Assembly: GCA_000711775.1 (NCBI GenBank)
Contig: ARYC01025386.1
Span: 1-64,000, forward strand
Length of the DNA stretch: 64,000 nucleotides
DNA from: Oxytricha trifallax
Taxonomy: Eukaryota; Ciliophora; Spirotrichea; Sporadotrichida; Oxytrichidae
Direction of reading: 5' to 3'
This document shows, one piece after another, positions 1 through 12,380 of the stretch (positions within the stretch are counted from its first letter, which is position 1; every line of letters starts with the position of its first letter). The notes under the pieces are model-generated. The model saw nothing but the letters and a program-made list of their open reading frames with translations. It was not told the origin of the DNA and searched no databases. The translations under genes and the position numbers were made by a program.

Positions 1-217
1 AAAGATCTGTTTATTGCTTCTTTTGAGAGTATCATTATTGATTATATATATTTCAAAATTCAAAGATGTTTAAATTAATAAATTAACAGAACAAATAATT
101 ATAACAAAAAATTAAAAATTAAATGGGTTTATAAGATTTAAAACTCTAAATGAAAAAAATTTTAATCTAAGCCACTAAAGCAAAATATTAAAAATAAGTG
201 ACTATTCTTTTAAAATA
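1..217. other. AT-rich spacer, no gene seen
   Basis: No motif, no GC rise and no convincing frame in either strand. Confidence 0.5.
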
Positions 218-523
218 AATGTAATGTTATCTGAGTATTGTAAACGACGACGATGATGATGACGATGATGATGATGAAGAGAGAAAAAAATGGAAAAAAG
301 TGAAATTATAGGCTCATCTTGTCATTGTCAATACTACGTGCCTGGCCTAACTCAACGCTAAAGGCGCTCCAATAGTACCAAAAAAAATAGTAATTACTGA
401 TGCCTCTCTTCTCCAAGTCCTGATGCTTATAGAAAAAAGGGTAATATATATCTAATTTAAAAATTCCATATTTAAAATTAAAATTTAATACCCTTATATT
501 TAATACTCAGATAACATTACATT
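218..523. mobile_element. 306-bp inverted-repeat element with acidic-codon tract
   Basis: A 22-bp inverted repeat bounds this segment: positions 218-239 and 502-523 are exact reverse complements (arm begins AATGTAATGTTATCTGAG). Inside, at about 244-285, is a run of GAC/GAT codons followed by GAA/GAG, which would encode ten Asp then Glu-Glu-Arg-Lys. An acidic run also follows the repeated module at 33.7 kb, so the element may be a deletion derivative of the same family. No transposase is present and it would be non-autonomous. No clear target duplication was found, so the outer limits are tentative. Confidence 0.6.
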
Positions 524-1070
524 ATATTACCTTGAGTTGAGAATGTTTTTTATAATTAAGATATCCAATAATCTTGATTATTTTTTAATTTCTCATAAAA
601 TCGATTATTCTTTTAAAATACTTTCTTTAAATTGCTTAAACTACACTAGAGTTATGATTATTCTGCATATAAATATAGTTTAACATGACTTTATAATTTT
701 GGAATTACGCTGCGCTAATTAAGATTTAAATCATTACTTTCATAAAATAATACAAATTTATTGAGTAATCATTATAAATCAAATAAAAAATCGACCTAAC
801 TGCCTTCACTTAAAGTGAATTATTTTAAGAAATATGATGTTGATTGTTTATAGAATGTTTTGTTATTTATTAAAACATTATCGAATATAAAAACGCTTTA
901 TTACTCTTTGTATAAATTCGATTTATTGAATTTAATTTTATTAGTAATATTAATAAAATATAAAACAAATAGGTAAAATAGAGTAATTCAAATATAAGGA
1001 TTAGTTTATTAAATACTAATTGCCATGTATTTTAAGTTATTGTAATTTAAATTTAATTTATGATTGTTGT
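524..1070. other. AT-rich spacer, no gene seen
   Basis: Spacer between two inverted-repeat elements. Nothing recognisable in either strand. Confidence 0.5.
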
Positions 1071-1121
1071 GGGTGCTTGACGTCAGGGCGTCCCAGGTAC
1101 CATCAGGACGTCCCAGGGTCG
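1071..1121. repeat. left GC-rich repeat array
   Basis: About two units of the GACGTC/GGGACG-type repeat, inverted relative to the array at 2371-2470. The outermost bases GGGTGCTTGACGTC match the far end (GGGTGTTGACGTC, read inward) with one indel. Confidence 0.75.
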
Positions 1122-2370
1122 CAAATCCCAACATATAAAACATAGAATAATAAAATTCCAAAATCCTACCACATGATAAAATTAATAAGTGTTCTATTGA
1201 TGATAGGGTATTGCTAGAGAATAGATTACCTATTGTTAGGAAGTATCATTTTTACACTAGTTAATTAAATATGAAAATTTGTTATGATCTATTTCTATAA
1301 TCAAATTAAAATTATCTCATGATTATATATATAGTAAAACACTTTTTTTAATAAAAGAAATTTTGATTGAAATTTATTATTTTATTCATTTTTCTCGTAT
1401 GTTTTCACTTTGAATGATTATTTTAAGGAAATTAATGATTGAATCATTTAAAAATTTGTGATATTATGCACAAATTTTTTGAAATTTTCAACGTAAATAA
1501 TTTTCAAATTCAACTCAATACTTTAATTTCTTTTATATTGCGTTCTTAATTAAAATATGTTTAACCAAAAAAGTAAATTAAGTAAAATTTAAATAAAAAT
1601 ATTCTTGAAATGAGTGATTTTAAGGGATTAATAGCTTCAATCTTATAATCTCTTAGAACTAAAAGTATTATAAATGGATTAAATCTCAAAAATAAGTATT
1701 AAATTTCTATAAATTCTTGTACCTCTTATAAACATCTTATAGGAGGTAAACTCTCTAACGAAATGGAGAAAGTTTTAACAAAAGAGTAACAAATTTCAGA
1801 GCTTTATTTACTTTTCTTACCAATTTAATTCCATTAAATTAGCACTATATATATTTTAATATAATAAGTACTAAATCCTTTTAAGCTTAATTGGTACATC
1901 ACTTTAATAGTACCAAAACTTAATTAAATCCAGGTTATATTATATTGAGTTTTAATGGAATAGTTTTATATTAATTCAAAGCCTAGTTCGTATCATTTAC
2001 CAAAATACTAAAACTATATTAAGACAAAAGAATTTCAAAAAATGAAAAAATGGAGTCTCAAAGAATTATAAGAAGGAGTTTTATTAAAATTTAAATAATT
2101 TATTAATATAACTAAGCCAAAATAATGAGATTTCATTTAAATTATTTTACATGATAAATTTCTCCATAACAGTTATCCACATGTAGTGATGATATAAAAT
2201 AAAAGAATAAATTCTCCGTCCTGATAATAATAAATAAAATTTAATTTAACACCAAGATGAAATTTATCAAAATGAGTCCCCTATCCCCATTACTACTCTA
2301 ATCAATATAACACATATAAACAATTATGGGGTGTTGGGGTATTGATTATTTTATTAATATTCATAAGTTT

Positions 2371-2470
2371 GGACGTCTAGACGTCTCCTGGGACGCCCTG
2401 ACGTCATCTGGGACGTCCTGACGATCCTGGGACGCCCTGATGGAGCTGGGACGTCCTGACGTCAACACCC
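2371..2470. repeat. right GC-rich repeat array
   Basis: About five diverged units of roughly 18-20 bp, each holding CTGGGACGYCCTGA or a close variant. The array is the inverted partner of the left array at 1071-1121. Confidence 0.8.
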
Positions 2471-3278
2471 GTTGTTTTAATTAATTAAAAATATATAATT
2501 CAAAATATTAAAAAAGAATGGAAAAGGTGGAGCTCTATGAGTAAAATAATTTATTTTATAAAGCTTATTTTTAGGAACACTAGTAAGCACAGCCAGTCAT
2601 CATGAATAACGATTACTTTGTGATGCCCATAATTTTAGATCACAGACTAAATGCTGTTCATAAAAGTAACTTTAAATTTTGTTTTTTGTTTTTTTATTGA
2701 AATTTATGTAAATATTTAGGGGTTTAAAACCACTATCAAGGATTTTCTTTGCATTATCTAGCAGCTATCCCAGTTATTAGTTCAAGTATTTTGGGCAACT
2801 GGATTCTTATTTACTTTCCAGAAATAGTCGTCAAGTTACAGACTTGAATAAATATGATGATTCAATGACAGGTCCATAAAATGTAAGTAAATATGAGGGA
2901 ATTGTAGAGCTTAAAATGCATTATTATCATTCATATTTTTCGCCAATAACATTTTAACATAAATTACTTCTATTAATTCTTGAATCGATGAAATTGGTTA
3001 ATGAGGTGAAGGTTTTTCCAGATAAACTAGAAACTGGCTATGGTGATGGAGTCTTTGAAATTTTGCTGAAATGGTGCGGTGTTTTGCTATTCAGGTCATA
3101 TTCAAGAAATTAACTCACAATTAAAAATGAAGCAGATGGTTTCGATAATGTTATGAGTGGAATGATATGGAAAGAGTGGCTCACAAGCTTTAAACCGGTA
3201 TTCTCATAACTACAGAATGGTATGAAGAAGTGATTTGGATCAAACCAAGAAGTACACAGACTCAGCCAAGTAACAATT

Positions 3279-3646
3279 ATGATATATTTTTTGGAAAATA
3301 GAGAATTATAACAATTTGATTAACAATATTAAAAATAATCAAAATGTCTGATCAGAATGTGCAGTGCCACTCACTAATAATGTAAGTTACAAAAAACATA
3401 TCTGAAATTTTTTTTTTTTATAGGTTGTACCTGGTAAGAGTTGCGGTGGTGCTTGACGAAGACTTCACAAGGGGCTGCAGTGACAAGGCAAAGAAGCATA
3501 ATACTAATCTGAATACGACGAGGTTCAATGCATTGGAAGAGATGAAAGTGATTTTTAAGATTTTTATTTTCTATTGCTATTATTACTAATCATGTTATTG
3601 TTAATCATATTGTTATAATTCTCTATTTTCCAAAAAAATATATCAT
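3279..3646 (+). mobile_element. 368-bp inverted-repeat element carrying repeated module, copy A
   Basis: About 53-bp imperfect inverted repeats at 3279-3331 and 3593-3646 (arm ATGATATATTTTTTTGG, then AAAATAGAGAATTATAACAA) flank the segment, which sits inside the IFT57 copy. Between them is the last part of the repeated module: a short exon, an intron with GTAAGTTAC donor and TATAG acceptor (3382-3423), then an exon with the V-V-P-G-K motif. There is no transposase, so it looks like a non-autonomous derivative of a larger element. The inner end (CTATTGCTATTATTACTAAT near 3571) recurs almost exactly beside copy E at 63.65 kb. Confidence 0.75.
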
Positions 3647-3877
3647 GAATATCAGATGTAAGAACGAAGCTTGTTAAAGTTTCTGATTAAGTAAGTAAGG
3701 AACATATGATAATTGGGAAAGAGGGCATATTTTTAAAAAGCTTCTAAGAGATGATTGGAGAAAGCAGAACTCGCTGTAAACTTAAATGACATTCAAAATG
3801 CCTTCGCTACTGTAAGTAAGAATGTTGGAGTAATTTATAATGAACTCAGTAAAATTAACGAAAAACTATATAATATT

Positions 3878-4268
3878 GTAGAAATAAATTTGAATTTCGA
3901 AAATTAATTATATTTAAATTGAAAATCGTGGCAGTTAAAGTTGGCCAATTTAAACGATCTTGGGCTCATTCGATAGAGAATTCAAAATTAGCTGGACTTT
4001 ACTATTGGCGGTACTATTTTATCGCATCCCTGGAGCGAGATAACTTCACTTTAATGTGAGGGTATAATTTAATGAATTTAGATGCATTTAATTAAAGTGA
4101 AGTTATCTCGCTCCAGGGATGCGATAAAATAGTACCGCCAATAGTAAAGTCCAGCTAATTTTGAATTCTCTATCGAATGAGCCCTAGATCGTTTAAATTG
4201 GCCAACTTTAACTGCCACGATTTTCAATTTAAATATAATTAATTTTCGAAATTCAAATTTATTTCTAC
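3878..4268. mobile_element. Foldback element, near-perfect 178-bp arms
   Basis: Positions 3878-4055 and 4091-4268 are reverse complements over 178 bp with about one mismatch, separated by 35 bp. AATATT stands on both sides and is a candidate target duplication. Deleting the element plus one AATATT leaves the IFT57 frame unbroken across the site (KLYN then IEKK). No ORF of its own is seen. The near identity of the arms suggests recent insertion or repeated arm-to-arm correction. Confidence 0.85.
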
Positions 4269-4507
4269 AATATTGAAAAAAAGATTAATGATCCAGGCAA
4301 ATCATTCTGTAAAAACGCTCTTTTTAAAAAGATAAAGAAGACTATTGACACTGTAAATAAAATAAAATTTCTTCAAATAAGAATAGGTGTTGACTAAAGG
4401 CTCTGTTGTTATTAAAACTCAATTTAAAAACATAGAAATAAGGATACACAAGAAAGTATATCAATAAATGGTTCTAGTAAAAACGATTACGATCTCAAAA
4501 CTTGAAT

Positions 4508-6370
4508 AAAAAACTAATAAAATATATAGAGAAGCATTTTCTAATATATATAAAAATAATGTTATTTTGTTTTAAGTAAAAATAAATAAGAAATAAATGT
4601 ATGGCAGTTAGTATTTAATAAACTAGTCCTTGCACTTGAATTACTCTATTTTTCCTATTTGTTTTATATTTTATAATATTAGACCCCTTACAATTTTACT
4701 TATCTTAAAAAATAAATTTCATATTGCTTTGTACTTTATTAAAACTTCAGAATCTAATTGATCCTGGTTGAAATGGAATCATATTTATTTATGAATTTCA
4801 GATTTAAACTGATTAAGCTAATTAAGTAACCATTTTTAAACTAGATTACTAATATTTTTTTTTTTAATTTATTTAATCAATTTGTTTAAGAAATCTTTGT
4901 TAAGTTCTCTTAGTAGTTTAACCTAGCATTCTCTTTGGTCTAGAAAATACTGATGATCATGAAATTATTGTTTAAATTCTTTAATTTTTCTTGTTCTAGC
5001 ACAGAATGAGTTAGTAGAACTATTTTTCTTGAAATTTAGAGTTTCTTGGACATGTACTATTAAAATTGAAGTCTGACATATTATTTCTTCTATGAAGAAT
5101 TTTTATTAGCAAATTCATAATTCTATGAGGTATCTAATTCATCTAGATTGAAATACGAATTATTTATTTCACGAAAAAATTTCTATGTCCTAAGGCCTTC
5201 TTTTTGTTTAAATTTTACTCTATTTTTCTATCCACAGTTTTAAAATTTTAAACCAAAGTGATTTCTCTTTCGAGGAATATAATATAATAAAAAACTACAA
5301 ACATATTTAATTATAGTCAATAACTAATTAAAATTAACTTAATCTACTATATTATAGGCTTTCTTTTAAACTTAAATGCTTTCTAACTAGTTGTAAAAAA
5401 TTACTAATTAAAATAATCATCAGGCAAAAAATATGTGCATCGTCTATTTGAAGATTTGAAAAAAGAAATAATTATACGAATTTTTAACTAAGGAAGAGGG
5501 GCTTATCTACCCAAGATAGCTGTTCTAATATTTAATTTTTAATAGTATTTAAGGGGGAAAAAGGAAAGACTAGAATTATTAATGTAAAATAGTATCTAAT
5601 CATTCTGTTACATATCAGTTAAATTATTTTATGATGCACTTTAAGCAAATTATATTAATTTTCGGATGCATCACCAACTTTTTAAAACTTGGTGATGCAC
5701 CCATTAAATATATAAATAATAAAATTAAAAGTATATACTTAAAATGTCATCTTGGCATATTATATATTTTGACTTCATTTTTTTCATGCACATATTATGC
5801 TAATATTGCGCCTATATAGTTTAATTATATAGAGTTTAACATCTTGAGTAATAATCAGTCCTATAAAAAATATTACTTTTAAACTTAAGTGTAATTCTAT
5901 ATAGAATTAACTCTAATCAATTTGTAATAGAACTTAATTCTATTAAGAGCTTATAAAATATAATTTGTGGATAAGACACTATCATTAAGTTAAATCCATG
6001 AATCAAACTTATTCCTAATAAAAAACTAAAATATCTACATAGAATTAGTATAACTTTAAATATAATATTTTGATTCCTTATTCTATTAAAATATTAAGTG
6101 CTATAATTAAACAGGATGATACTCAAACACTATTAATTTATGTAAAATTTATCTATATTTTAATTTAATAAGTTAAATTTAATTACTGAACAATATGATA
6201 TATGTTTTCTTGGGGTTTGTGTCCTTAATATAAAGATATTAATTTATTCTAATATATTTATTATTAAAGTTATATAAATTTAAAACGAATGAAAATTAAA
6301 TTTAACAATCTAAGCATCAAATCGCACAGATGTAAAAACTAAGGATTTTAACAAAAATTTAAATCAATGA
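4508..6370. other. AT-rich spacer with one hairpin
   Basis: No supported gene. A 62-codon frame at 5631-5819 overlaps the hairpin at 5667-5699 and is not believed to be coding. Confidence 0.5.
5667..5699. repeat. Short perfect hairpin
   Basis: TGCATCACCAA (5667-5677) pairs perfectly with TTGGTGATGCA (5689-5699) around an 11-bp spacer that itself contains TTTTAAAA. It is GC-richer than its surroundings. It has no T-run typical of a terminator, and its role is unknown. Confidence 0.7.
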
Positions 6371-6600
6371 ATGATGTGATGTCTTTTTATTTGCGTTTCA
6401 TAAAATAGAAGGAAGAACTGCTGATGATCTTCTTAAAAAGTTTAGAATGAGCCAATATTAATTAATTTTTTGCCAGACCAATGTGACTGACTTCTCCTTG
6501 ACAAAAAGTGGATCAAAGTTGGTCTATCCTTGGATTCAGATCGAGTGAATGAAATATTACGGAGAGTAAAATATTAAAAATGATTTAGATTGGACTGCTT
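6371..6600 (+). pseudogene. Possible coding remnant sharing a motif with 49.7 kb
   Basis: One frame gives FHKIEGRTADDLLKKF. A neighbouring frame gives DQCD, a TGA, then LLLDKKWIKVGLSLDSDRVN. The bases at 6472-6515 resemble 49738-49780 on the same strand, where the peptide reads DQCNWLS...QKWI. The TGA falls where the other copy has TGG (Trp), which fits decay of one ancestral coding sequence. The family is not recognised. Confidence 0.35.
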
Positions 6601-8290
6601 CAAAATAATTTTATAGCATCTGACGCCTCAGTTTGCAAAAGCTCAAAGGAGCTCTACAACATTCAATTGCAATAAATTATTTGATTAATCTTTTTTACAA
6701 GTATATAAGGGAAAGCCTACACATTTATTGAAGTAAAACACCCAAAGAAATTAAGGCTTGTAAAATAAGAAGCCCTGACCAAAAAAATCGAAACACAAAA
6801 TAATTAATTAAAATAAAAGGGTGAGTTGCAAATGAATAAAATAAAATACTAAATTTACGATCTGCTCAACTATAATTAGCTTACAATTCATCTTTATGAA
6901 GTTATTGTTATTGACCTTAGGGGAGTCCTCTTAACAATATACCTAGTTATTAGGATTATAATTTAAGGTGTGAAATGAATAATTATAGCATTTAATTTTT
7001 AATTTTAAAACTAAAGCATATTTATTTAAGCAAAAATAAAATTTTTCATTCACTCATAAATTAATAAGTATAGGTGGACTAAGTTATTTTAAAAATGAGA
7101 ACAATAAACTTTGTGATTAATTTATTATTATTTTTCAATGTACTAGTATCTTTAAATTTACATTTATCACTTAAGTTAAATAATGTTTTATAAACTTTAA
7201 TTTTGAATTCGACAACATATTAGGCATTAATATATCAACTTTCATCAAAATTTTAGGGATTAAATTTTTAAACTTTGAATCCTGAGCAAACTTTTTCGAC
7301 ACTTTAAAAGCATTAAAAGTAATGATAGATCGAACTCTGAGTTATAACAATTGATTTCTTTATAGATTCTATTAAACTAAGAAAAATATAGAAAGGGCTA
7401 GGAATTAAAAATGACTTGTATTTATTTCTTAAAGTTTTTAGTACTTTGTTATAGTTAAATGAAACTTTATCACGTGACTAACAACTGCTTTATCATTAAG
7501 AGACATTAAGAGACTACTAAAAATAATTGTTACATTAATTGTGACTACAATGAATATTCATGCTTGCAAAGTATTTATCAAATATACATAAAATCATCAG
7601 TAAAAACATATTGAATAATAATATTTTCAAAGAAAAAGAAAGTTAACTGAGTAATTCCGATCATGAAGATTCGAAATACTAGCTGAGTTTATCAATGAAG
7701 TATAATTGACAAAACTTAGGAATGAATATTTAAAACTTTTTATTTTTTAAAAAAGAAGATATATTAGAGGAAAATAATAATTTCATTATGATTTTTATTA
7801 CGAAAACTTTTAAAATGTCAAAATCAATAATTATAGAAAATATATAACAAAATTTAGGAATTTTCCATTGAAGTAAAAGAGAAAATTAATAATAAAGTAA
7901 TCCAAAGTTAGAAAAAAAACACCAAGAACAACAGCAAATAGGCAAAAAGCAGTAAAGGTATTCAAAAAATGAAACGATTTCCAATAATTATAAAGATAAT
8001 TTTCAAAGTGATAAGAAATTTAATTCTGGATTTTAATCATTGGTTTCTAATTTGATCACAAATGCTTAAAATTAAAAATTGTAAAAAGCAATTAATCAAT
8101 TTAAATTATTTTTAAAAAATTGTTTTTTGTTTAAATCTGAAAATATTAAATAATGAATAGTGAGAATTTCTCGTGATAGTATCAAGTATAAAAAATAATA
8201 AGCTTAATGTAAAGATTTTCTTTAAAAGATATTTGATTTAAAAGTTATAATTTAATATGAATTATGAGTTAAGTCTAAATCTAATAATTA
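6601..8290. other. AT-rich spacer, no gene seen
   Basis: No recognisable motif in either strand. Open frames are short or of random composition. Confidence 0.45.
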
Positions 8291-8297
8291 ATTTATA

Positions 8298-9044
8298 AAA
8301 ATTTCAATTACTTTAGAATTATGTATTTTAAATTAGCTGGATTGATTTTTCATAAACATAATGAGAAATATATATAACCTTCGATTAATTCTTTTATAGT
8401 AATCAGATACAAACATTCATCATTGGTTCACAAATAAAAATTGAATTAGGAACTCAGAGGAAACCTAGACTTATCCGATGCAACATTCTCTAAATTAAGT
8501 TAAATTGAGTATATAATAAGCGGTAAATTTAAAGGATTATCTCATGAAGTAATAAAAGCTATGAAGGAATAGTCCTTTACTCGAATTTCAGAAATTTTAG
8601 GTAATTAAAAAATGAAAGGGAAAAAATAATTTTAGAAAAACTTAATAATTAAGGAAATTTGTAGGACTTGTTGGAATATATTAACGTTCAGAGGATTTAG
8701 TACTTTGAAAGCTTTGGAATTCAAGAATTCTAAATGCCTTCTAAATACTGTTAAAATAAATTAAAACTTATCACTTACAATTAACATGGCATCAAAATAA
8801 ATGGAAATTCATATTAAAAGATTTTTAGAGCAATATCATAATTTTTAAGCCCTTACTAGTTAGAATTAAATTTATTACGAAAATCAAGAGAATAGCAAAA
8901 GAAGCTAGAAACTTAGAAGGGATCAAATAAAATAAATAAAGAAGATTAGTAGATTGAACTTCAATCAAACTTTGAAAAATTTTGGAATTAGTAAACGCAA
9001 TTTGTACTCAACTGTTATAACAAATGAATAGTAATATTGATGTA
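8298..9044 (+). other. Long TGA-free frame, unknown, weak
   Basis: With TAA/TAG as Gln, a frame of about 245 codons is open, including ELRGNLDLSDATFSKLSQ and GLSHEVIKAMKEQSFTRISE. The early part looks fairly protein-like. In DNA this AT-rich a run of such length is expected by chance many times in the window, and I recognise no family, so this is only a candidate. Confidence 0.25.
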
Positions 9045-12000
9045 GGCTGTAAAAAAATATGAAGTATATGAATTATAGACTAGGTAAGATTGAAAAAAAA
9101 GAATAAAAAAAACATGGAATAAATTAATAATTTAGATCACTAACGTGGTTATTAAACAAAAGATACCAAACTAGTGCAAATAATCTCATAATAAAAACTA
9201 TCCTAAACTGTATAAAGACTCAGACTGTAAATAGTTCTGTAGTTGTTGTTAAGGTTTTCAATAAGTATTATTTATTTGACAAAAATTACGAAGAAATTTA
9301 TATTGATATGATGAATATAAAATTTTGATTTATTTTTATATTCATCAAATTTGAAAATAATAATATTTGATTACTTATTTTTTTGCTCAAGCTAACAACT
9401 TAATAACATATATTTACTTCTATCTACTTTAATTTATCTCTATTTTTTCACTATGTGATTTTGGGTCTATAAATTTAAAATAACAGAGTTTTATTTTCAA
9501 ATTCTCATCTTTAAATGAGAAAAAATAGATGATCTAGAAAGATTTAATAAAATTAGAATTAATAATTTTGTAAAAATATGTTTAATTAAAATAATGGATG
9601 ATATTTATCTGTTGGTATTTCAAAAAGTATGTAAGTTTAAATTCATTTCTAAATTATTTTATATTTAATCAGCATTTGCAGCAGAAGATACGAAGGCAGA
9701 AACAGATAATTAGAAATCATTAACTTTAATAAAAATGACCAAATAAAGCTCAATATCATGGAGACTGGTTAAAAAAGTATTTGTAACTAGATATTGCTAT
9801 TGCATATTTATAATTACTAATTTAATTTTATTTCATTTTAATTTATTATTCCTTGTTATTTTTCATTATTATTTTTATTATTAATTTTGGTGAGCTCTAA
9901 CAGTAAAATTGTAAATTTATTATATATAAAACTAAATAAACCTATAGAAAATATATAATAAATGATTTACATAAATTGGGAATCAAATTATTTTTATCTC
10001 ATCTAGTTATTTTTAGTTTTCAAAATCATATTATTGTGTTATTGTAAACATTTCTTTAGCATATTATTTTTAAAATATCGTTAATATTTTTCACACTATT
10101 TCTATTTTTTCAAATTATAATTTTATTTATTAATTAAAGCTAATTAATTTAAGGAAAGGTAAATTATAATAAATAATTGAATAAATTATTATAATTTTAT
10201 ACTGAAAAAAAAGTTGATTTTAAATAAATTTATATTGTTGATTCATTAAATCAATTTAATTATAATTTATTTAATTAGCATCATTATTGTAATAGCTTTT
10301 ACCTTTATCAATTTATATAATTTATTAATATTCCCATTATATTATATATTTCTTTCGGTTTTGCGAAATTATCATATTAATTTTATACTTTGTAGCTATT
10401 CAAGGTGGCTAAAATTTATAATTTAGAAAGCATCCTATAAAAACTCAAAATCAGTTTGACCTTGATACTAATTGTATTAACTATCAGTACTTATGAGCTT
10501 TAAATATTTAATAATTGTTGGCATATTTAACTAAATTAATCACTTAGCATTAATATAAAATATAATATTTTTCAAATTCTGTCTACCTTTTAATCTCTAA
10601 TAAAATTTTATATTAACCTATAATTTGTCTTTTGTTAGATTCGAAGATATGTATTAAAATTATTTAGTATTAAATAATAATCATGGTTTTATGATAAAAA
10701 TTAATAATAATTGATCTTTAAAAATGAAATGAAATTTTTATTAAAATGTTTGGCTAAAATATTTGAAGTCATACTTACAACAGTTATTATATAAAATATT
10801 AAAGTTAAGTAGTTAATTTTTCTTAATTGATTCAATTTTACTATATTAAAAGGCATAATCTTTTACAAATTATTAATCAGACAATTATAAACTTAAAAAA
10901 TGTTGAAAAAAATGTATGGAGTTTATCTTTCAAGAATTTCAATTCAATTTTTAATTTAAAAAACAAAGAAATTTCAGGCATATAGCCTATAATGACAATT
11001 TTAAATAGTCTATAAAACAAAGAATCTTTAATAGTCTAAATGATGTTACCGGCCCAAATTTATTGCACACTAATTAAATTGATATACACAAGTTAATGAT
11101 ATTCATTTAATCGAGTAATAAAATATTTAAAGAAATAATTCTACTGTATTGTGAAATTATTAAATTTTATTTAGAATCAATAAAAAAATTCAAAAGTAGG
11201 CTAAATAATTCAAATAAATATATAAGTCTCTCTATTAATTTATTAATTATAATTGTATGGTTATATTAAAGAATTAAATTATTGTCTTGGTTTAAAAATT
11301 ATCGAGAATTTCATAAACTATTCCTAAAAATAAAACGAATTTTAAACTTTAAATATTGATTAGAAATATAAATTTTATAAATATTTCTCATGAGAACTTA
11401 GTCTTAAAACATTAATATTCTTCTAAAAAAAATATAATAATTAGTAGTGAACTTCTAAATTATTAGATTAAGGGCAATATATATCTAGATTAGAGATAAG
11501 TAATTTTTTACTTTTTTTATTTAAAAAAATATTAAACGAATTTATCGAAGATTTTTTAAATATTATTCAAATTATTCAAATTATTTTAGCTTTAAACATT
11601 AGAATTTAAATCAAAAGTTTAAAGTTATTTATAAAGAAGGTAAAATACAAGAATGATAACTTTGAAGAAGATTTTTATTGTCATATTTAAATTAAATTAT
11701 AAACAGAATTATGTTAGTGAATTTACAGCTTCTTACCTGTTCATTAATTTTTTATTTCAAGTTATCCTACTTAAACATTATTAATTTTTAAATATACTTA
11801 TTTAAATTTATGATTATTAAATTGAATCATCTAAAATTACATCACTTCTCATCTTTTCTAGTAACTATCATTAATATTACTATCTTTCCAAAACTTCATA
11901 TTTATATTATTCTGTGAAATATATTAGTTTTTTAAAGATTTTCTTAGCTAGACTTGCTGATAAGTATAGATAAATATCATTATAATATTTAATATGTTCA

Positions 12001-12380
12001 ATTCTAATGTTTTGATCAATAACAAATTGCTAAGTTAATTATTTAATTCATTTTTTTAAAAATTACTAATTATTTTTTATTCAAGATAATTAGTTAAAAA
12101 GAGCCTTTAACCTAATTTTATCAAAATATTTTTATTATTTAAAGAAATTCCATAAAATAATGTAATGAAAATTGTTGATAAATAGAAAATATGTACATTT
12201 TAGTTAAGCAGCTACATATAAAACTTCTTAATTAATTTAAGGCTAAAAAATAAGGCGTTAAGAATAAACAGACAAATGATTACTTTGCTAAAATAGTTAT
12301 AACTTTAGAATAATATATAGATAATCTTAATATAAAAATAAAATTCAAGATTATTTTTATTTAGTTCAAATTTAAGAAAA
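9045..12380. other. AT-rich spacer, no gene seen
   Basis: More than 3 kb of extremely AT-rich sequence without motif, repeat or GC rise that I can support. Confidence 0.5.

Larger units (their letters stand above)
1071..2470. mobile_element. 1.4-kb element with GC-rich repeat arrays as inverted ends
   Basis: The ends at 1071-1121 and 2371-2470 are inverted copies of a short tandem repeat of about 18-20 bp built on GACGTC-AGGRCGTCCCAG, with about two and five units. They stand out as GC-rich islands in very AT-rich DNA. The interior has no protein I recognise. Tandem 19-mers inside inverted repeats are, as I recall, reported for the germline-limited Tlr elements of Tetrahymena, which are kin of Polintons. 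If related, this is a short internally deleted fossil. It could equally be an unrelated inverted-repeat element. Confidence 0.55.
2602..4507 (+). pseudogene. IFT57: Decayed IFT57 gene copy with introns and two mobile insertions
   Basis: IFT57 is a subunit of intraflagellar transport complex B in cilia. The copy opens MNNDYFVMPIILDHRL, like the family start with YFVMP and LD. It continues with KYDDSMTGPQN, then VFPDKLETGYGDGVFEILL in the region before the coiled coil. It ends with ELSKINEKLYNIEKKINDPG and LQIRIGV, matching the conserved C-terminal coiled coil. At least two intron-like gaps remain (2681-2719, and one starting GTAAGT near 2882), so this is a DNA-level copy and not a retrocopy. 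In-frame TGA codons and frame changes occur. Mobile elements sit at 3279-3646 and 3878-4268. Removing the second leaves the frame continuous. A functional copy presumably exists elsewhere. Confidence 0.8.

Noticed and set aside
244-285. Acidic-codon tract as a plain microsatellite
   Set aside because: It lies inside a bounded inverted-repeat element and resembles acidic ends in module copies, so it is reported there instead.
2325-2345. Telomere-like GGGGTGTTGGGGT
   Set aside because: Only two G-runs with irregular spacing. No tandem telomeric repeat.
5631-5819. 62-codon frame
   Set aside because: It overlaps a perfect hairpin and has random, hydrophobic AT-driven composition.
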